Assembly (NCBI RefSeq): GCF_013912065.1
Contig: NZ_JACESA010000005.1
Location: 124,001-188,000 of the forward strand
Direction of reading: 5' to 3'
DNA: 64,000 nt
Source: Brevundimonas sp.
Lineage (GTDB): Bacteria > Pseudomonadota > Alphaproteobacteria > Caulobacterales > Caulobacteraceae
Shown here: one piece after another, positions 44,753 through 53,345 of the stretch
How the letters are laid out: the number at the start of each line of letters is the position of its first letter
Numbering within the stretch: the first letter of the stretch is position 1
Position numbers and translations under genes: made by a program
Notes under the pieces: generated by a model
Databases searched by the model: none
Seen by the model: the letters and a program-made list of their open reading frames with translations, nothing else
What the model was told of the DNA's origin: nothing

Positions 44753-46231
44753 ATGAGCGACCTGACCAAACTGACCCTGAAGGGCGCCGTCGACGGCCTG
44801 AAGGCCAAGGAATTCACTTCGGCCGAAATCACCCAGGCCTTCCTGACCAATATCGAGGCCGCCAACCCGACCCTGAACGCCTATGTCGAGGTGACGGCGG
44901 ACAAGGCCATGGACATGGCCCGCGCCTCCGACGCCCGCATCGCCTCGGGCGAGGGCGGGGTGCTGGAAGGCGCGCCGCTGGGGATCAAGGACCTGTTCTG
45001 CACCGAGGGCGTGCAGACCACGGCCGGCTCCAACATGCTGCGCGGCTTCGTCCCGCCGTATGAATCCACTGTCACCGCCAATCTCTGGCGTGACGGGGCT
45101 GTCATGCTGGGCAAGCTGAACATGGACGAGTTCGCCATGGGCTCGTCCAACGAGACCTCGGCCTTTGGTCCCGTCAAGAATCCGTGGAAGTCCACCGGCT
45201 CCAACGCCGATTTGACGCCGGGCGGCTCCTCGGGCGGTTCGGCCTCGGCCGTCGCCGCCGACCTGTGCCTGGCCGCCACCGCGTCCGACACCGGCGGGTC
45301 GATCCGCCAGCCCGCCGCCTTCACCGGCACGGTCGGGATCAAGCCCACCTATGGCCGCGCCAGCCGCTTCGGCATGGTGGCCTTTGCCTCCTCGCTGGAT
45401 CAGGCCGGCCCGATCACCAAGACGGTCGAGGACGCGGCCCTGCTGCTGCAATCCATGTGCTCGTTCGACGCCAAGGATTCCACCAGCCTGGACGTCCCAA
45501 CGCCGGACTGGACCCAGTCCGTCGGCAAGTCGGTCAAGGGGCTGCGTATCGGCGTGCCGCGCGAATATGTCGTGGACGGCATGCCGGCCGAGATCCAGGC
45601 CCTGTGGGACCAGGGCGTGGCCTGGCTGAAGGACGCCGGCTGCGAGATCGTCGACATCAGCCTGCCGCACACCAAATACGCCCTGCCCACCTATTATATC
45701 GTGGCGCCGGCCGAGGCCTCGTCGAACCTGGCCCGCTATGACGGCATGCGGTTCGGCCACCGGGCGGAAGAGTTCAAGTCGCTGGACGACCTCTACGCCA
45801 CCTCGCGCGCCGAGGGCTTCGGCAAGGAGGTTCAGCGTCGCCTGACCATCGGCGCCTATGTGCTTTCGGCCGGTTTCTATGACGCCTATTACGTCCGCGC
45901 CCTGAAGGTGCGTCGCCGCATCGCGGAGGATTTCGACAATGTCTGGGGCCAGGTCGACGCCATCCTGACCCCCTCGACCCCGTCGGCCGCCTTCGCCATC
46001 GGCGACAAGCAGATCGACCCCCTGACCATGTATCTGAACGACGTCTTCACGGTCACGACCAACCTGGCCGGCCTGCCGGGCATCTCGGTCCCCGCCGGCG
46101 TCGATTCCGGCGGCCTGCCCCTGGGCCTCCAGGTCATCGGCAAGGCCCTGGACGAAGCCACCGTCTTCCAGGTCGGCGCCGCCCTCGAACGCGCGGCAGG
46201 CTTCACGGCCAAGCCCGGGCAGTGGTGGTGA
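44753..46231 (+). CDS. gatA: Asp/Glu-tRNA amidotransferase subunit A (amidase)
   Basis: A 492-residue amidase that releases ammonia from glutamine for tRNA amidation. The Ser-cisSer-Lys triad is present: Lys79 in APLGIKDLF, the cis-Ser in [10 protein letters not shown] (about 159) and the nucleophile Ser183 in [11 protein letters not shown]. The length is normal. It is encoded 2 nt after gatC. Its 3' end marks the left boundary of the integrase element; the stop and coding end look intact. Confidence 0.98.
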   Translation: MSDLTKLTLKGAVDGLKAKEFTSAEITQAFLTNIEAANPTLNAYVEVTADKAMDMARASDARIASGEGGVLEGAPLGIKDLFCTEGVQTTAGSNMLRGFVPPYESTVTANLWRDGAVMLGKLNMDEFAMGSSNETSAFGPVKNPWKSTGSNADLTPGGSSGGSASAVAADLCLAATASDTGGSIRQPAAFTGTVGIKPTYGRASRFGMVAFASSLDQAGPITKTVEDAALLLQSMCSFDAKDSTSLDVPTPDWTQSVGKSVKGLRIGVPREYVVDGMPAEIQALWDQGVAWLKDAGCEIVDISLPHTKYALPTYYIVAPAEASSNLARYDGMRFGHRAEEFKSLDDLYATSRAEGFGKEVQRRLTIGAYVLSAGFYDAYYVRALKVRRRIAEDFDNVWGQVDAILTPSTPSAAFAIGDKQIDPLTMYLNDVFTVTTNLAGLPGISVPAGVDSGGLPLGLQVIGKALDEATVFQVGAALERAAGFTAKPGQWW

Positions 46232-46313
46232 GATAAAACTCCCCTCTCCCGATGGGATAAGGCTAGAACGCTAAACAACTAGAAAAACACAACATTTTTT
46301 GCTATGATATCGC

Positions 46314-46330
46314 TACACGATGTCTGCACG
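46314..46330 (+). repeat. Integrase arm-type site, left copy 1
   Basis: TACACGATGTCTGCACG matches the consensus TRCACGANNTCTGCACG shared by all three copies. Within each copy a TGCACG-like heptamer recurs 11 bp apart, one helical turn, as expected for arm binding by a tyrosine integrase. Confidence 0.55.
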
Positions 46331-46362
46331 TCACGGTAGATCAATGACTTAGCGCCGCGATG

Positions 46363-46379
46363 TGCACGAAATCTGCACG
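46363..46379 (+). repeat. Integrase arm-type site, left copy 2
   Basis: TGCACGAAATCTGCACG lies immediately upstream of the integrase start, so integrase binding here could also autoregulate the gene. Confidence 0.55.
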
Positions 46380-46394
46380 ACGATGGAGGCTGTC

Positions 46395-47822
46395 ATGGCG
46401 TTTGTCACGGACAAGGAAGAACTGAAACCCGGACTGGTCATCTTCCGGCGTGGTGATTTGCAGACGCGGGATTGGTACTGCCGTGTGAGGCTGCCGAAGG
46501 CGACGCGCTACAAGACCATCGCCTTGAAGACGCCGGACATCACGACGGCGCGCACCCTGGCATACGACCACGAAAGCGAAATCCGCTTCTCGTTGAAGCG
46601 CAATCTGCCGGTGTTCAACCGCCCGTTTGCGACGGTAGCGAAGGACTATATCGCAGAGCAGAGACTGCGCGCGCAGCGAGGCGAGATCACTCTCGGCCGG
46701 GTCAAGCTCATCGAGTCGGTCGTGAAAAACCAACTCAACCCCTATGTCGGCAAGACCCAGATTGACCTGATCGCGCTGGATCGCTGGCAGAACTATCCGT
46801 CTTGGCGACGGTCGCTCGGTCAAGGGCGGATGACACGCCACGGTAACGTGCGCCCGATGACGGAGGTCGAACGCTCTGCCGCCAAAGAGGTGGCCGAAGG
46901 CAAGGCCAAGGAAAAGCTTCGTCGGGACGGCAAGCCGCCCGAGACGAACCCCAAGGCGGAGCAAACGGAATGGATCATCGTCAGCGACGCCACCATCCGT
47001 TTCGAGATGAAGATCTACCGCGCCATCATCAATGACGCGGTTTCAAAACAGGAGGCCCCGCCCCATCACCGCATCGAGGGGATGCCGTCGCTGGAGAAGC
47101 AGCGCCGCGATGCCTTCACGCTGGAGGAATACCGCCGCCTTCACACCTACGCCCGCACCAAATGGGTCGGGGCCGCAAAGACCAAAACCGCCCGCTGGTA
47201 TCGGGAGATGGTTTATCAGTTCGTCCTCATCATGTGCAACACGGGCATGCGGCCCTCAGAGGCGCGTAACCTGCGTTGGCGCGACGTGATGGAGGCGACC
47301 GACAAGAACGGCAAGCCGGTCACGGTGTTGTCCGTGCGGGGCAAGGCCAAGTCCCGCCAACTTGTCGCTCCGAGTAGCAACGTCGGGAAATATCTGGACC
47401 GCATCCGCGCCATTGCGGTGAGCACCGCTCCAGAGACGCCAGTGTTCAGCAACGCTACCGGCAAGGAAGAACCCACCCTCTATAAGGCTTTCATCGCCGA
47501 CTTGCTGGACGACGCGAACCTGCGTGTTGGCCCCTCCGGCATTCTTCGCTCGACCTATTCGTTCCGGCATACCTACGCCACCATCCGGTTGACCGAAGGC
47601 GTTAGCGAGTTGCTGCTGGCCGAGCAGATGGGAACTTCGGTGCAGATGATCCAGGAGCATTACGGCCATGTGGACACCATCAAACATGCCGACCTCGTGT
47701 TGCAGGGCATGAGCGATTGGGAGCCGCAGGAGTCGGTGGCCACGACTGAGGAAAAACAAAGCGTTCAGATCAAACGCGCCGCGCGGGCCAAGCGAACGAC
47801 AGAACCGCGCAAACCCCATTGA
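46395..47822 (+). CDS. Tyrosine recombinase / integrase
   Basis: A 475-residue phage-type integrase. The ATG at 46395 has GGAGG five bases upstream; an earlier in-frame ATG at 46362 is inside a putative binding site. The N-terminal arm-binding and core-binding parts (to about 235) contain LPKATRYKTIALKTPDITTA. The catalytic domain has Arg286 (NTGMRPSEARNLRW), Lys317 (VRGKAKSR), the box TYSFRHTYATIRL with Arg391, and Tyr423 in MIQEHYGHVD. The His of the usual HxxR is Ser and the later His is Thr (MGTSV), as in a known integrase subgroup. It should still be active. It lies 163 bp after gatA. Confidence 0.93.
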   Translation: MAFVTDKEELKPGLVIFRRGDLQTRDWYCRVRLPKATRYKTIALKTPDITTARTLAYDHESEIRFSLKRNLPVFNRPFATVAKDYIAEQRLRAQRGEITLGRVKLIESVVKNQLNPYVGKTQIDLIALDRWQNYPSWRRSLGQGRMTRHGNVRPMTEVERSAAKEVAEGKAKEKLRRDGKPPETNPKAEQTEWIIVSDATIRFEMKIYRAIINDAVSKQEAPPHHRIEGMPSLEKQRRDAFTLEEYRRLHTYARTKWVGAAKTKTARWYREMVYQFVLIMCNTGMRPSEARNLRWRDVMEATDKNGKPVTVLSVRGKAKSRQLVAPSSNVGKYLDRIRAIAVSTAPETPVFSNATGKEEPTLYKAFIADLLDDANLRVGPSGILRSTYSFRHTYATIRLTEGVSELLLAEQMGTSVQMIQEHYGHVDTIKHADLVLQGMSDWEPQESVATTEEKQSVQIKRAARAKRTTEPRKPH

Positions 47823-48242
47823 TGTCCTGCCGTCGCCGCCGAGGAGCCACGCACCGAGTTCGGTGCGCCGCTGATGGCGAAGGGCTGGTCTGAACCTCTG
47901 CCATACGTCCGATGCGCAGCCTGCGCCCTTGATCGGCCGGTTGGCGAAGCAGGCCGGTGGAGTGAGCCGTGTCGAGATCGATGCGGCCCGCAGGCCTGCG
48001 TCTTCCGCCGCTTCGTCCCGCGCGCCGTGGCGCTCTTGGAGGGGCGATAGCAAGGCCTCATACTTCGGATTACTGCTAACGTCAGTGTATTGAGGTCACT
48101 CTAAAGACGTGCTCGTGGGCCGCAAGCGCAGTAGCGGCATGCTCATCGATCTGCTCGTCCTTTGACGGTCTCCCCCGCTGATGATCGCCGGTCCACGGTT
48201 TGCGCGCGGCCTCGCGGATAGCCGGATCAGAAAACGGGCAGT
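47823..48242. other. Non-coding or decayed stretch after the integrase
   Basis: No intact gene is visible in these 420 bp. On the minus strand a short open stretch ending at 48082 has protein-like composition (for example GDHQRGRPSKDEQIDEHAA) but no start; it could be a coding remnant just downstream of the helicase fragment. The rest looks like decayed island DNA. Confidence 0.4.
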
Positions 48243-49478
48243 CTAGGCCGCTGTAGCTCCAGCGCCGAACAGATCGTCCAGCTTGGTTTGATCAGTGTGG
48301 CCCAAGTTGGCGACAATGAGGGTATCCTGGGCTCTGGAGCAACACACATAGAATAGGTTTCGGGTCCGCCTCAGCCGGTCATTGCTCTTGTCTGCCCCAG
48401 CGAGGAGATTTCCAAAGGAGTACTGGTTCCAGTTGGCTCCAGCGTCGTCGAGTACAACCAGCACGTTTTTGAACTGGTCGCCTTTGACACCGTGCTTGGT
48501 CGAGTACGGAAGATTGGATTCCAATACGGCCCGGTAAATAGCGACCTCCTGGTAAGGGATATCCATAAGTGTCGTCAGAAGGATCTGATTTTTCGCGGCG
48601 GAGCTACCCTCCTCGACGGCTTCAAACTTTCCAGCCGCCGCGATGTCCAAGTCATCAAGCAACGGCAGTAGCTGGGCCACCTGAATGTGGCGCAGCACGT
48701 CCCCGATAGTTGCTCCGCTGTCTGCCAAAGAGACAAGCGTGTCTAGGGCCTTTTTGACCTTCGCCTTTTCGCCCTGCGAGGCGATTGGTTTCTTCCTGCT
48801 GCTGATAAATGAAATGGCCCGGCCGACCTTCCCGCCCCGCCAGGCCTCGACTACTGGATCCACATTTTTGGTCAAGAAAGCCGCGATCTGATCTTCCCCG
48901 GCTTGGAAGGCGTCCTTGGCGAAGCCGCCGCGATCGTTATAGGCCGTCCAGAGAGCCTCGTAGCCCGCCTTACGGGCAATGAGTCGGTGCGTCAGAAAAA
49001 GGACTTTGACCTCGCCCTTAGTCTCGATGCCAAGTTCGTCCTTGGCCTTCGCGAGCGCAGCGCTTGTCACGTCACTCTCGGGATCGAGGCCCACTAACCC
49101 AACGTAAACTGCAGCGCCCTCGACGTTTTCTCCCGAAGGCACCTGCTTGATGTCGGTCCGCACCTTGTTGAGAACATCAATCACCGCTTTTGAACAGCGG
49201 TAGTTTTCTTCTTTCTGGATGATTTCTAGAGCGCCCTGATGCTCAAGGGAAAGCTCGCCTACCCCGTCTGGATAGATGCTCTGAACTTTGTCTCCGAAGA
49301 ACCCGATCAGAGGCGGTCTATCGGCCTTGATGAGGTGATCCATAAGGATTGAAATCACACACTCATGAGTGTCTTGGTACTCGTCCACAAAAATGAACGG
49401 AAACCCTCGTCCAAAGCGCCGACGCGCAAGGCGCCCGGCGGATGTCCTCAAGACAGCGATGCTACGTTTGCCAATCAA
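48243..49478 (-). pseudogene. UvrD/Rep-type helicase lacking its N-terminal ATP-binding part
   Basis: An open frame of 411 codons that begins within motif order at Walker B: FIFVDEYQDTHE (motif II, about 28-39), GFFGDKVQSIYP (III), ENYRCSKAVID (IV), STKHGVKGDQFKNVLVVLDD (V) and NLFYVCCSRAQDTLIV (VI). Motifs Q, I (GxGKT) and Ia are absent, so ATP hydrolysis is impossible. The first 20-25 residues overlap an opposite-strand sigma-like sequence (49435-49629), locating a deletion junction near 49410-49440. Superfamily 1 helicases of this form often pair with an OLD-type nuclease in anti-phage systems such as Gabija, but no nuclease is present. It is best seen as a remnant. Confidence 0.72.
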
Positions 49479-49629
49479 CCTGCGGGACGTGTTCGTTCTC
49501 CATCGCTTCGGCGGCCTGAACTACGATGAGATCCGATTACATCTCGGAATGACGCCGGAAGCTGTGCAGGCGGCGCTCGCCGCCGCGCTGGCACGGCTCG
49601 TGCGGGCGGTCAGGATTACCGAGCGGTGA
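49459..49629 (+). pseudogene. Sigma-factor region-4-like fragment
   Basis: A 56-codon frame whose product reads as sigma-70 region 4: LRLPINLRDVFVLHRFGGLN, then YDEIRLHLGMTPEAVQAALA (helix-turn-helix), ending LARLVRAVRITER. Such small sigma-like HTH proteins occur on integrative elements of sphingomonads and Caulobacterales. Region 2 is absent, and the 5' side runs into the minus-strand helicase fragment, so a truncated gene is more likely than a complete small protein. An ATG at 49459 could still give a 56-residue peptide. Confidence 0.6.
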
Positions 49630-49934
49630 GAGCGGCCTACATCGGAGATGCTTGAAACAGCGAGTCATGGCCGTGGGCGATCCGCATGAAGGCGCGGCGG
49701 GCTTTAGACTTCGCCCTGAGCTTCCGGCTGCGCCGGTGATCTCAGCCCATTCGGGCGACAATCCCTATCGCAAGAACTTGGGGCCTTGCCCCTGGCGCGC
49801 TTCAAAGCGCCTTCCGCCCAGCTTCTCTTGCCTTGCTCGTTGCAGCCGGTTCCCCGCGAAGGCGCTCCTGCGCTTGCACCCCCATTCTCGCCGAAGGGCA
49901 AGGGTTCAGACGAACCCAAATCCCCGAGGAAGAG
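49630..49934. other. Leader-like gap upstream of the conserved hypothetical gene
   Basis: 305 bp without a credible gene. Pyrimidine-rich runs (for example around 49800-49860) and several CGCTTC/GAAGCG segments are reminiscent of leaders found before accessory genes of integrative elements. No defined structure or promoter was established. Confidence 0.4.
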
Positions 49935-50243
49935 ATGACCCGCGACTACACGATCAGCCGCAGCCATTGGAACGGCATTGAGATCGAAATCAGGTGGAAC
50001 CCGGACTACGTCGTCTATGAGGACAAGACCCGGATGGCCCATTTGGAGGTGGAGAGCATCTCACCGAAGAGAGCGCCCCTGCCGATCACCGAGACGGGAT
50101 ACAGGTCACACTTCACACCCGTGTCCGCCGTCCAGATCTATGTGACGCCGGAAGATTTTGTGGAGGCGTGGCTCGATCAGGCGTCGCGGTCGTCGCAATG
50201 GCGAGCCTTCGATCAGGCGAACAGGCAGTTGTCACTGTTCTAG
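49935..50243 (+). CDS. Conserved hypothetical protein of mobile elements
   Basis: A 102-residue protein starting at the ATG at 49935 with GAGG five bases upstream. The N-terminus (MTRDYTISRSHWNGIEIEIR, then WNPDYV) and the middle (MAHLEVESISPKRAPLPITE, GYRSHF) match a hypothetical protein that I recall as recurrent on plasmids and integrative elements of sphingomonads and Caulobacterales, normally slightly longer. The region after SAV appears shortened compared with that recollection. No function is known. It is convergent with the MucR-like gene. Confidence 0.65.
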   Translation: MTRDYTISRSHWNGIEIEIRWNPDYVVYEDKTRMAHLEVESISPKRAPLPITETGYRSHFTPVSAVQIYVTPEDFVEAWLDQASRSSQWRAFDQANRQLSLF

Positions 50244-50289
50244 GCGGAGTGAACGTTCAAGCGGTTGGCGCCAACGACCGATGTCCACA

Positions 50290-50778
50290 TCACGCCTTGG
50301 GCTGGCGCGGTTTGCGCGCTTTGGGCGCAGCTTCCACGGCGGCTTTCGCCTGACGCCCCTTCGAACCCAGACCGATGGCGCGGGCCAGTTCCGATCGCTG
50401 GGCGCTGTAGGTCGGATGGACCATCGGATAGTCGGACGGCAGACCCCATTTGGTTCGGTAGTCCTCAGGCGTCATACCGCGCGTCCCGAGGTGGCGTTTC
50501 AGGCTCTTGTATGGTTTGCCGTCCTCGAAGCTGATCAGGGCGGTGTCGCCAATCGACTTCTTGATTTCCGCCTTGGATTTACGATCCGGCGCGGGCGTTT
50601 CCGGCTCGACGACTGTCGGCGATGCATCGAGGCTCGAAAGGGTGGCGAAGGTTTCGCGGATCAGGGCCTGAAACTCTTCAGCCGTCAAACGCGTGTTGGT
50701 ATTCGAGACGTAGGCGCTCACCAGTTCGATGGTGCCATCCCGCGCGTCGGATGCAGCGGTATATGTTTCATCAGCCAT
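50290..50778 (-). CDS. MucR/Ros-family regulator lacking zinc ligands
   Basis: A 162-residue protein of the MucR/Ros family. The DNA-binding core ALISFEDGKPYKSLKRHL is followed by TPEDYRTKWGLPSDYPMVHPTYSAQRSELA. In Ros the zinc is held by Cys-x2-Cys and two His; here the first Cys is Ser, the second Asp, and the last His (THH) is replaced in LGTRG. Zinc-free relatives (Ml proteins of Mesorhizobium) still bind AT-rich DNA, so it could be functional, acting as a global repressor or xenogeneic silencer. An N-terminal helical part (1-60) may mediate oligomerisation. It lies at the right end of the integrase element. The C-terminus is Lys/Ala-rich. Confidence 0.85.
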   Translation of the reverse strand: MADETYTAASDARDGTIELVSAYVSNTNTRLTAEEFQALIRETFATLSSLDASPTVVEPETPAPDRKSKAEIKKSIGDTALISFEDGKPYKSLKRHLGTRGMTPEDYRTKWGLPSDYPMVHPTYSAQRSELARAIGLGSKGRQAKAAVEAAPKARKPRQPKA

Positions 50779-50932
50779 GAGTGGTCCTTATCCAGAGCAG
50801 ACACTGCTTAGGACGGTCTTCGGCGTCTTGCCAACCTGGTCCTGTCCCACCGGTGATATGAACTGACATCTCGGAGGCATTGGACGCTGCCGCCGATTCA
50901 GGCCATCTTTTCGGGGAACGTGAAGAACAATC

Positions 50933-50949
50933 TACACGAGTTCTGCACG
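50933..50949 (+). repeat. Integrase arm-type site, right copy
   Basis: TACACGAGTTCTGCACG matches both left copies (46314-46330, 46363-46379) at all but two or three positions. It lies within 155 bp of the MucR-like start and just before the chromosomal ubiH-family gene, marking the right edge of the element. Confidence 0.55.
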
Positions 50950-51011
50950 ACATTTTACCGCATAGAAATCGTTTTAGTTTACAATCGGCTATGCGGACGA
51001 CAGGTGCCTAT

Positions 51012-51032
51012 CTTTCTCCCGCCGGGAGAAGG
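51012..51032 (-). terminator. Hairpin downstream of the monooxygenase gene
   Basis: CTTTCTCCC GCC GGGAGAAGG forms a 9-bp stem with one G-T pair, 10 bp after the stop codon at 51042. It belongs to a hairpin type (CTCTCCC-GGGAGAG) seen after several genes in this window, including topA (57821-57841). Confidence 0.55.
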
Positions 51033-51041
51033 AAGAATCGA

Positions 51042-52223
51042 TCAAGCCGTCAGCATCCGCTTCACCACGGCCTTGAACGGCGCCGTCGCCTGTCCGGCTC
51101 TCAGCGCCGCGCCGCGCGCCAGGCGCGCCGGGGGCGTCTCGTCAGTGAACAGCCGCACCAGGGCGTTGGTGCCTCGGTACAGAGGCCAGCTCGCCAGGCG
51201 GTGCTCGCGCTCATAGCGGGCGAGCAGCCGGCCCGAACAGATGTCGCCGCTTTTCGCCGACCGGATCACCTTGGCCAGGGTCTCCTGTCCGCGAAGACCC
51301 AGGTTGAAGCCGTGGGCCGTGACAGGATGCATGCCCACGGCCGCATCGCCGATCAGGGCGAACCCCTCGCCGGCGAACCGACGGCTCCAGGTCGTGGCCA
51401 GCGGATAGGCGTGGCGTGTTCCGACCAGTTCCAGCCCGGTCAGCCGGCCCTTCAACCGCCGCTCCATCTCGTCTGCAAAAGCTTGGGGCGACAGGCCCAT
51501 CAGCCCGGCGATGGCCGGCGCCGCCAGGGTCAGAACCACCGACGACACCCTTTCCTCGGCGTCGGCGACCGGCAGCAGGGCGACGGTCTGGCCATGGTCG
51601 AACCATTCGGTCGCCACATGGCCGTGCGGCTGGTCGTGCCGCATCCGGCAGACCATCATCGACCGCCCCAGCCGATCCATCTCGACCCCGACGCCCAGTT
51701 GGTCGCGCACGCCTGAAAAGCGCGAATCCGCCGCCACGAGCAGCCGGGCCCGGATGGTCGTCCCGTCGTCCAGGTCCAGCCAGGCGCGTCTTTCACCCTC
51801 GCCGACGCCGCAGGCCGTCACCCGCCGCCCGGCCATCAGGGCGATACCCGCCTGACCTTGGACAGTCTCGAACAGGGCGCGCCGGATCAAATGGTTGGGA
51901 ATCAGCACGCCCAGACGGTCCGCCCCGTCCGCGCCGAAGGTCAGGGCGAAGGCCGAACCGCCGTCCAGAACCCGCGCCTCGCGCAGATCCGAAATCTCGG
52001 CCGCGGGAATCCGGTCCCAGACGCCCAGGCTTTTCAGCAGCCGCATCGAATGATGGGTCAGGGCGATCTCCCGCCCGTCGAAGGCCGGGTCGCGCAGGGC
52101 GGCCTCGTGCTGCCCCTCGATCAGGGCCACGCTCAGGCCCGCACCGGCCAGGGATCGGGTGAAGGCCAGACCCGCCGGTCCGGCCCCGACAACGACCACA
52201 TCGAACATCAGATCATCGCTCAT
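51042..52223 (-). CDS. UbiH/UbiF/COQ6-family FAD-dependent monooxygenase
   Basis: A 393-residue flavoprotein hydroxylase. The FAD Rossmann motif is VVVVGAGPAGLAFTRSLAG (about 10-28). The DG-type motif AADSRFSGVRDQLG lies near 165, and the second FAD block FALIGDAAVGMHPVTAHGFN is characteristic of ubiquinone-ring hydroxylases. It probably hydroxylates a ubiquinone precursor at the inner membrane; the ring position (UbiH, UbiF, UbiI or UbiM type) cannot be decided by eye. It lies 50 nt downstream of a GDPD gene on the same strand, and its own 3' side is the right boundary of the integrated element. Confidence 0.9.
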   Translation of the reverse strand: MSDDLMFDVVVVGAGPAGLAFTRSLAGAGLSVALIEGQHEAALRDPAFDGREIALTHHSMRLLKSLGVWDRIPAAEISDLREARVLDGGSAFALTFGADGADRLGVLIPNHLIRRALFETVQGQAGIALMAGRRVTACGVGEGERRAWLDLDDGTTIRARLLVAADSRFSGVRDQLGVGVEMDRLGRSMMVCRMRHDQPHGHVATEWFDHGQTVALLPVADAEERVSSVVLTLAAPAIAGLMGLSPQAFADEMERRLKGRLTGLELVGTRHAYPLATTWSRRFAGEGFALIGDAAVGMHPVTAHGFNLGLRGQETLAKVIRSAKSGDICSGRLLARYEREHRLASWPLYRGTNALVRLFTDETPPARLARGAALRAGQATAPFKAVVKRMLTA

Positions 52224-52273
52224 GGTCGTTCCTCGCCCGATCGCGATCCCATCGCCTTGATGCAGCGCAATCC

Positions 52274-53218
52274 TCAGCCCGGCCGGCGGCAGGTCGCGGC
52301 CTTGGCGACCTCGGCGCCCAGCACCGATTGAACCGCCAGCGGCGTGTCGGTGGCGATAACGGTCACGCCCTGACGGAACAGGTCGCGATATTCCGACACG
52401 TCGCCGTCGGCGGCGTAGCGGTCGTCAAGGCGACGTCCTGCGGCGCCCAGGGTGCCGAACTGGACCTCGACGCCGGCCTGACGCAGGGCCGACCACATCT
52501 CCGGCCTCTCCTCGCGCGTCCCGGTCCAGGCCAGGATTTGGGCCGAGTTCAAGCCTGCCAGACCATCGACCCCGCTCAAGCCCGCCGAAATCATCATCTC
52601 CGGCGCCAGGGCCGCCACGGCGCGGGCGTCGGCGTCGTTGTAGGTGATCAGGATGACCCGGTCCGCCGCGCCTGACCGGCGCACCTGGTCGATCACAGCT
52701 CGCGCCAGGTCCACCGTCGTTCCACCCTCGGCTGGCTTCAGGTCCAGGCTGGCGATGGCGCCCACGCGTCCTGCGGCGTCCAGCGCCTCGGCCAGGGTCG
52801 GGGGCGCGGCGTCGGTCAGGGCGCCGTTGGACGCCTTCAGCCGCGCAGCCTTGACCTGGACCAGGGTCAGGTCGGCGACGCGTCCGTGGCCGGTCGTGGT
52901 CCGGTCCAGGGTCTCGTCGTGCATCAGCACCAGATGACCGTCCTTGGTCAGGACGGCGTCCAGTTCCAGGATGGCGCCCGGAATGGCCTGGCCCGTCGCC
53001 TCTATGGCGGCGATGGAATTTTCCGGCTGGTCGGGCGCCGACACGGCGCGGTGGGCCGAGATCGCCACGCCGCCATCGCGGACACAGTCGAAATAGGTCG
53101 CCATGGCGGGAGCGCCGGCCGCCGGCGCTCCCGAGGCGCCGACGGACGAGGCAGCGTCGACGCAACCGCTCGCGGAGAGCAGGACGACAAGGGCGGCGGC
53201 GGTCGTGAAGGGGCGCAT
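52274..53218 (-). CDS. Glycerophosphodiester phosphodiesterase lipoprotein
   Basis: A 314-residue GDPD starting at the ATG at 53218 (GGAGA seven bases upstream; frame open to 53344). The lipobox LLSASGC (Cys19) predicts membrane anchoring. AHRAVSAPDQPENS carries the metal and catalytic His-Arg and Glu-Asn, although the usual HRG is HRA. ELDAVLTKDGHLVLMHDETL then gives the Glu-Asp and His. The C-terminal part ends with a Cys (AATCRRPG) that may pair with Cys in YFDCVRDG. It differs from the GDPD at 1570-2526 in the extended N-terminus and the HRA variant. It is divergent from plsY and probably degrades lipid-derived diesters. Confidence 0.9.
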   Translation of the reverse strand: MRPFTTAAALVVLLSASGCVDAASSVGASGAPAAGAPAMATYFDCVRDGGVAISAHRAVSAPDQPENSIAAIEATGQAIPGAILELDAVLTKDGHLVLMHDETLDRTTTGHGRVADLTLVQVKAARLKASNGALTDAAPPTLAEALDAAGRVGAIASLDLKPAEGGTTVDLARAVIDQVRRSGAADRVILITYNDADARAVAALAPEMMISAGLSGVDGLAGLNSAQILAWTGTREERPEMWSALRQAGVEVQFGTLGAAGRRLDDRYAADGDVSEYRDLFRQGVTVIATDTPLAVQSVLGAEVAKAATCRRPG

Positions 53219-53345
53219 CGGACTCTCCAGGAAATGGCGCGAGACCTGACGCGCCCCAATCTTCGGGTCAAGAGGTCGGATCGTCCTTGCTCCGGGCCGC
53301 GCGGCGACGCATTTTGCCGCCACAACTCGTGGGGAGCGAATCAAG

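Larger units (their letters stand above)
46292..50956. mobile_element. Small, partly decayed integrated element
   Basis: This block of about 4.7 kb begins just after gatA and ends just before the ubiH-family gene. It contains a tyrosine integrase at the left end, gene fragments, a conserved hypothetical of mobile elements and a MucR-like regulator. Three copies of a 17-bp site lie at its edges: 46314-46330 and 46363-46379 on the left, 50933-50949 on the right. A 7-bp ACATTTT flanks them outwardly at 46292-46298 and 50950-50956 and could be the crossover core. The boundaries are inferred, not proven. Confidence 0.55.

Noticed and set aside
47256-48053. 265-codon minus-strand frame over the integrase 3' end
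   Set aside because: It is mostly antisense to the integrase catalytic domain and has no recognisable motif.
48082-48276. Short minus-strand coding-like stretch after the helicase
   Set aside because: It has protein-like composition (DPAIREAARKPWTGDHQRGR) but no start codon and is offset in frame from the helicase; it could be a remnant, but is not supported as a gene.
48243-49478. Complete Gabija-type defence system
   Set aside because: Only a truncated helicase is present; no OLD/TOPRIM nuclease (GajA) occurs in the window and the helicase lacks its P-loop. Family membership cannot be decided by eye.
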